NCBI GenBank assembly: GCA_028280205.1 | Contig: JANQME010000059.1 | Location: 1-6,346 of the forward strand | Origin: Longimicrobiales bacterium | Lineage (GTDB): Bacteria; Gemmatimonadota; Gemmatimonadetes; Longimicrobiales; Gaopeijiaceae | DNA length: 6,346 nt | Direction of reading: 5' to 3' | In this document: positions 5,079 to 6,346 of the stretch, in pieces | Layout: the number at the start of each line of letters is the position of its first letter | How positions within the stretch are numbered: the stretch's first letter is position 1 | The notes under the pieces: model-generated | The model's database searches: none | What the model was told of the DNA's origin: nothing | Seen by the model: only the letters and a program-made list of their open reading frames with translations | Made by a program: the position numbers and the translations under genes

Positions 5079-6215
5079 TCAGTTCCAGTTGACGAGGGGC
5101 AGGACGCGAAAGCGGGACTTGTTCTTCGCGATGTTGATGAGACCCACCTGAACGCCGTGGAGCTCGTCGGCGAGGTTGAGCAGTCCGATCGTCCACCCGC
5201 CCTGGCGCCCGGCGGTGCGGTTGTACGCGCTGATCGACACTCCGCGCATCGTGCCCTCCTCGATCGCCTTGAAGTACGCCGGCGCGATGACGAGGGCGTG
5301 GATGTCCTGGCCACCGGCGGCGAGGCCCAGCGCGACTCCCGTGAGTCGGGCCGCTCCGATGCCGACGCCGCCGACGGAGAGCCCCTTCAGCTCGCCGCCC
5401 GCGCCGATGCCCAGCCCGCCGATCACGACCCCCGTCACGTCCTCGGCGGCTCCGACGCCCAACCCGCCGATGAGGAGGCCCTTCACGCTCCCCCCGGCAC
5501 CCAGCCCGAGCCCGCCGATCCCGATCCCGGTGAAGTCGCCTCCGGCCCCGACGCCCAGTCCACCGATGAGCACACCCTTCACGTCGCCCTGCGCGCCGGC
5601 GCCGAGCCCGCCGATCGCCAGGCCCGTCAGGTCGCCGCCGGTCCCGAATCCGAGCCCGCCGGCCGCGATCCCGCTCAGCGAGCCCGAGACGCCCCCACCC
5701 AGGCCTCCGATCAGCGCGCCGCGAACGTCGCCTCCGGCCCCGGCGCCGAGACCGCCGACCATGAGCCCCTCGAGATCGCCGCCGGTGCCCATCCCGAGTC
5801 CGCCGACCATGACACCGGAGAGCCGGTCGCCGGCACCCAGACCGAGCGCTCCCACCCCCACCCCGGAGAGCGTGCGGTCGGCCGAGATCCCCAGTCCGAC
5901 GGACAGGCCGCGGACGTCGCGGCCCCCGGTGAGCGGCAGCCCGATCGCCAGCCCCTCGACGGTGCCGCCCACGGCGTCGTCGTAGGGGCGCCAGAGCGTG
6001 GCGTTGATCCCGCGAACGCGCTGCAGCGCGCCGTCGCGGTAGTTGAGCCGGAGGCCGTCGAGTCGGGGCACGTCCCCGATCCCGAGTCCGACGTCACCGA
6101 CCGCGAGCTTGAGGCCCTGAGCGGCGGCCGGGTCGGGGGTGAGAATGGCCAGGGCCGCCGTGACGGCGAGGGCGACCGGTGGGGCGATCCGTGGCGAGCT
6201 CGGGAATCCGTTCAT
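5079..6215 (-). CDS. Secreted glycine-rich 16-residue repeat protein, LA_2272-type surface repeat
   Basis: A 378-residue protein with a Sec signal peptide (hydrophobic residues about 12-26, cleavage near AAAQ-33). Residues 34-85 are a short non-repetitive head (GDVGLGIGDVPRLDGLRLNY). From about 87 to 366 the chain is built of short repeats; ten consecutive units at residues 116-275 are exactly 16 long, with consensus L-x-G-h-x-I-G-G-L-G-x-G-A-G-G-D (h, hydrophobic). Flanking units are 14-18 long. The last units change to WTIGLLNLADELHG and VQVGLINIAKNKS before a tail reading FRVLPLVNWN. That ending is typical of the LA_2272 surface repeat family (G-x-Q-x-G-L-x-N repeats, first named in Leptospira). 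The regular alternation of Gly and aliphatic residues suggests a beta-rich repeat fold, secreted or in the outer membrane. The repeats differ in codon choice, so they are old rather than recently amplified. A GGGGGG sits just before ATG 6215. Function is unknown. Confidence 0.85.
   Translation of the reverse strand: MNGFPSSPRIAPPVALAVTAALAILTPDPAAAQGLKLAVGDVGLGIGDVPRLDGLRLNYRDGALQRVRGINATLWRPYDDAVGGTVEGLAIGLPLTGGRDVRGLSVGLGISADRTLSGVGVGALGLGAGDRLSGVMVGGLGMGTGGDLEGLMVGGLGAGAGGDVRGALIGGLGGGVSGSLSGIAAGGLGFGTGGDLTGLAIGGLGAGAQGDVKGVLIGGLGVGAGGDFTGIGIGGLGLGAGGSVKGLLIGGLGVGAAEDVTGVVIGGLGIGAGGELKGLSVGGVGIGAARLTGVALGLAAGGQDIHALVIAPAYFKAIEEGTMRGVSISAYNRTAGRQGGWTIGLLNLADELHGVQVGLINIAKNKSRFRVLPLVNWN
5391..5870 (-). 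repeat. Ten tandem 48-bp coding repeats (16 residues each)
   Basis: This stretch encodes residues 116-275 of the repeat protein, ten units with no length variation. Examples are LEGLMVGGLGAGAGGD, LTGLAIGGLGAGAQGD and VKGVLIGGLGVGAGGD. Positions 3 (G), 7 (G) and 10 (G) are invariant; position 8 is G in all but the first unit and position 12 is G throughout. The DNA of the units differs at many third codon positions, so the period is maintained at the protein level. Confidence 0.9.
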
Positions 6216-6261
6216 GGCACCCCCCTACGCGGGAGCGCGGTCGTGGGATTCGGTCGTCGCC

Positions 6262-6291
6262 GGCTCCGCGGAAACTGTGGTAAGGCTCCGC
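6262..6291. repeat. Direct repeat GGCTCCGC, 22-base period, upstream of the repeat-protein gene
   Basis: GGCTCCGC occurs at 6262-6269 and 6284-6291, so the copies are 22 bases apart, about two helical turns, and 47-76 bases upstream of ATG 6215. The less GC-rich stretch between them (GGAAACTGTGGTAA) could hold promoter elements for the minus-strand gene. It may be a regulator site or chance. Confidence 0.35.
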
Positions 6292-6318
6292 TCGACGCAT
6301 CGCAGAGCGACACGCGAA

Positions 6319-6346
6319 TGGCCCGGCACGCTCGCGTGCCGGGCCA
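6319..6346. terminator. Perfect 12-bp inverted repeat with CTCG loop at window end
   Basis: TGGCCCGGCACG (6319-6330) pairs perfectly with CGTGCCGGGCCA (6335-6346) around the loop CTCG. The stem is very stable and is cut exactly at the window edge, so it may extend further. It lies upstream of the repeat-protein gene, so it most likely terminates a gene beyond the right edge. No T-run is visible on the side shown. Confidence 0.65.

Noticed and set aside
5391..5870. CRISPR array or minisatellite suggested by the 48-base period
   Set aside because: The units are contiguous, with no spacers, and differ at third codon positions while keeping the protein pattern, so this is a coding repeat.
5176..5985. 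Plus-strand Pro/Ser/Thr-rich open frame resembling a proline-rich repeat protein
   Set aside because: It is the antisense image of the glycine-rich repeats (Gly codons read as Pro); it has no signal peptide or ribosome site of its own.

Overview
This is a GC-rich, gene-dense chromosomal window with seven protein-coding genes (one cut by the left edge) and short intergenic gaps. The content fits a soil or marine bacterium of the Gemmatimonadota/Acidobacteriota type: a PadR regulator overlapping an ADOP-type MacB/FtsX permease, a DUF2911 secreted protein, and strongly GC-biased third codon positions that leave long spurious open frames on the opposite strands. The phylum is an inference from gene content; there is no rRNA or marker gene to prove it.

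Left block (1-1353, minus strand): a PadR-family repressor gene overlaps by 4 bases (GTGA) the start of an ADOP permease gene whose 3' part lies outside the window. The permease starts with GTG. An AT-rich island just upstream of padR (about 1361-1387) is the only AT-rich spot in the window and holds an imperfect dyad, a reasonable place for an autoregulated promoter.

Second block (1492-2873, plus strand, divergent from padR): a Tat-exported, six-cysteine protein of the PCYCGC type, followed after 47 bases by a DUF2911 protein with a Sec signal peptide and an extra C-terminal domain. They probably form a two-gene exported-protein operon. A large hairpin at 2886-2922 separates this operon from the convergent gene that follows.

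Third block (2952-4994): a divergent pair with about 150 bases between them. On minus is an MltD-like lytic transglycosylase (SLT catalytic domain plus C-terminal LysM-like domain). On plus is a three-segment membrane protein I do not recognise, starting at GTG behind a perfect AGGAGG.

Right block (5079-6346): a secreted protein built mostly of 16-residue glycine-rich repeats, minus strand. Its last repeats match the LA_2272-type surface repeat pattern, and the glycine-rich repeats appear to be a variant of the same unit. The window ends in a perfect 12-bp inverted repeat with a 4-base loop, probably the terminator of a neighbouring gene.

Most products act in or beyond the inner membrane: export or efflux permease, two exported proteins, a peptidoglycan lyase, a membrane protein and a surface repeat protein. 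I see no defence system, CRISPR array, tRNA, insertion sequence or phage gene. The most novel items are the repeat protein and the unrecognised membrane protein.
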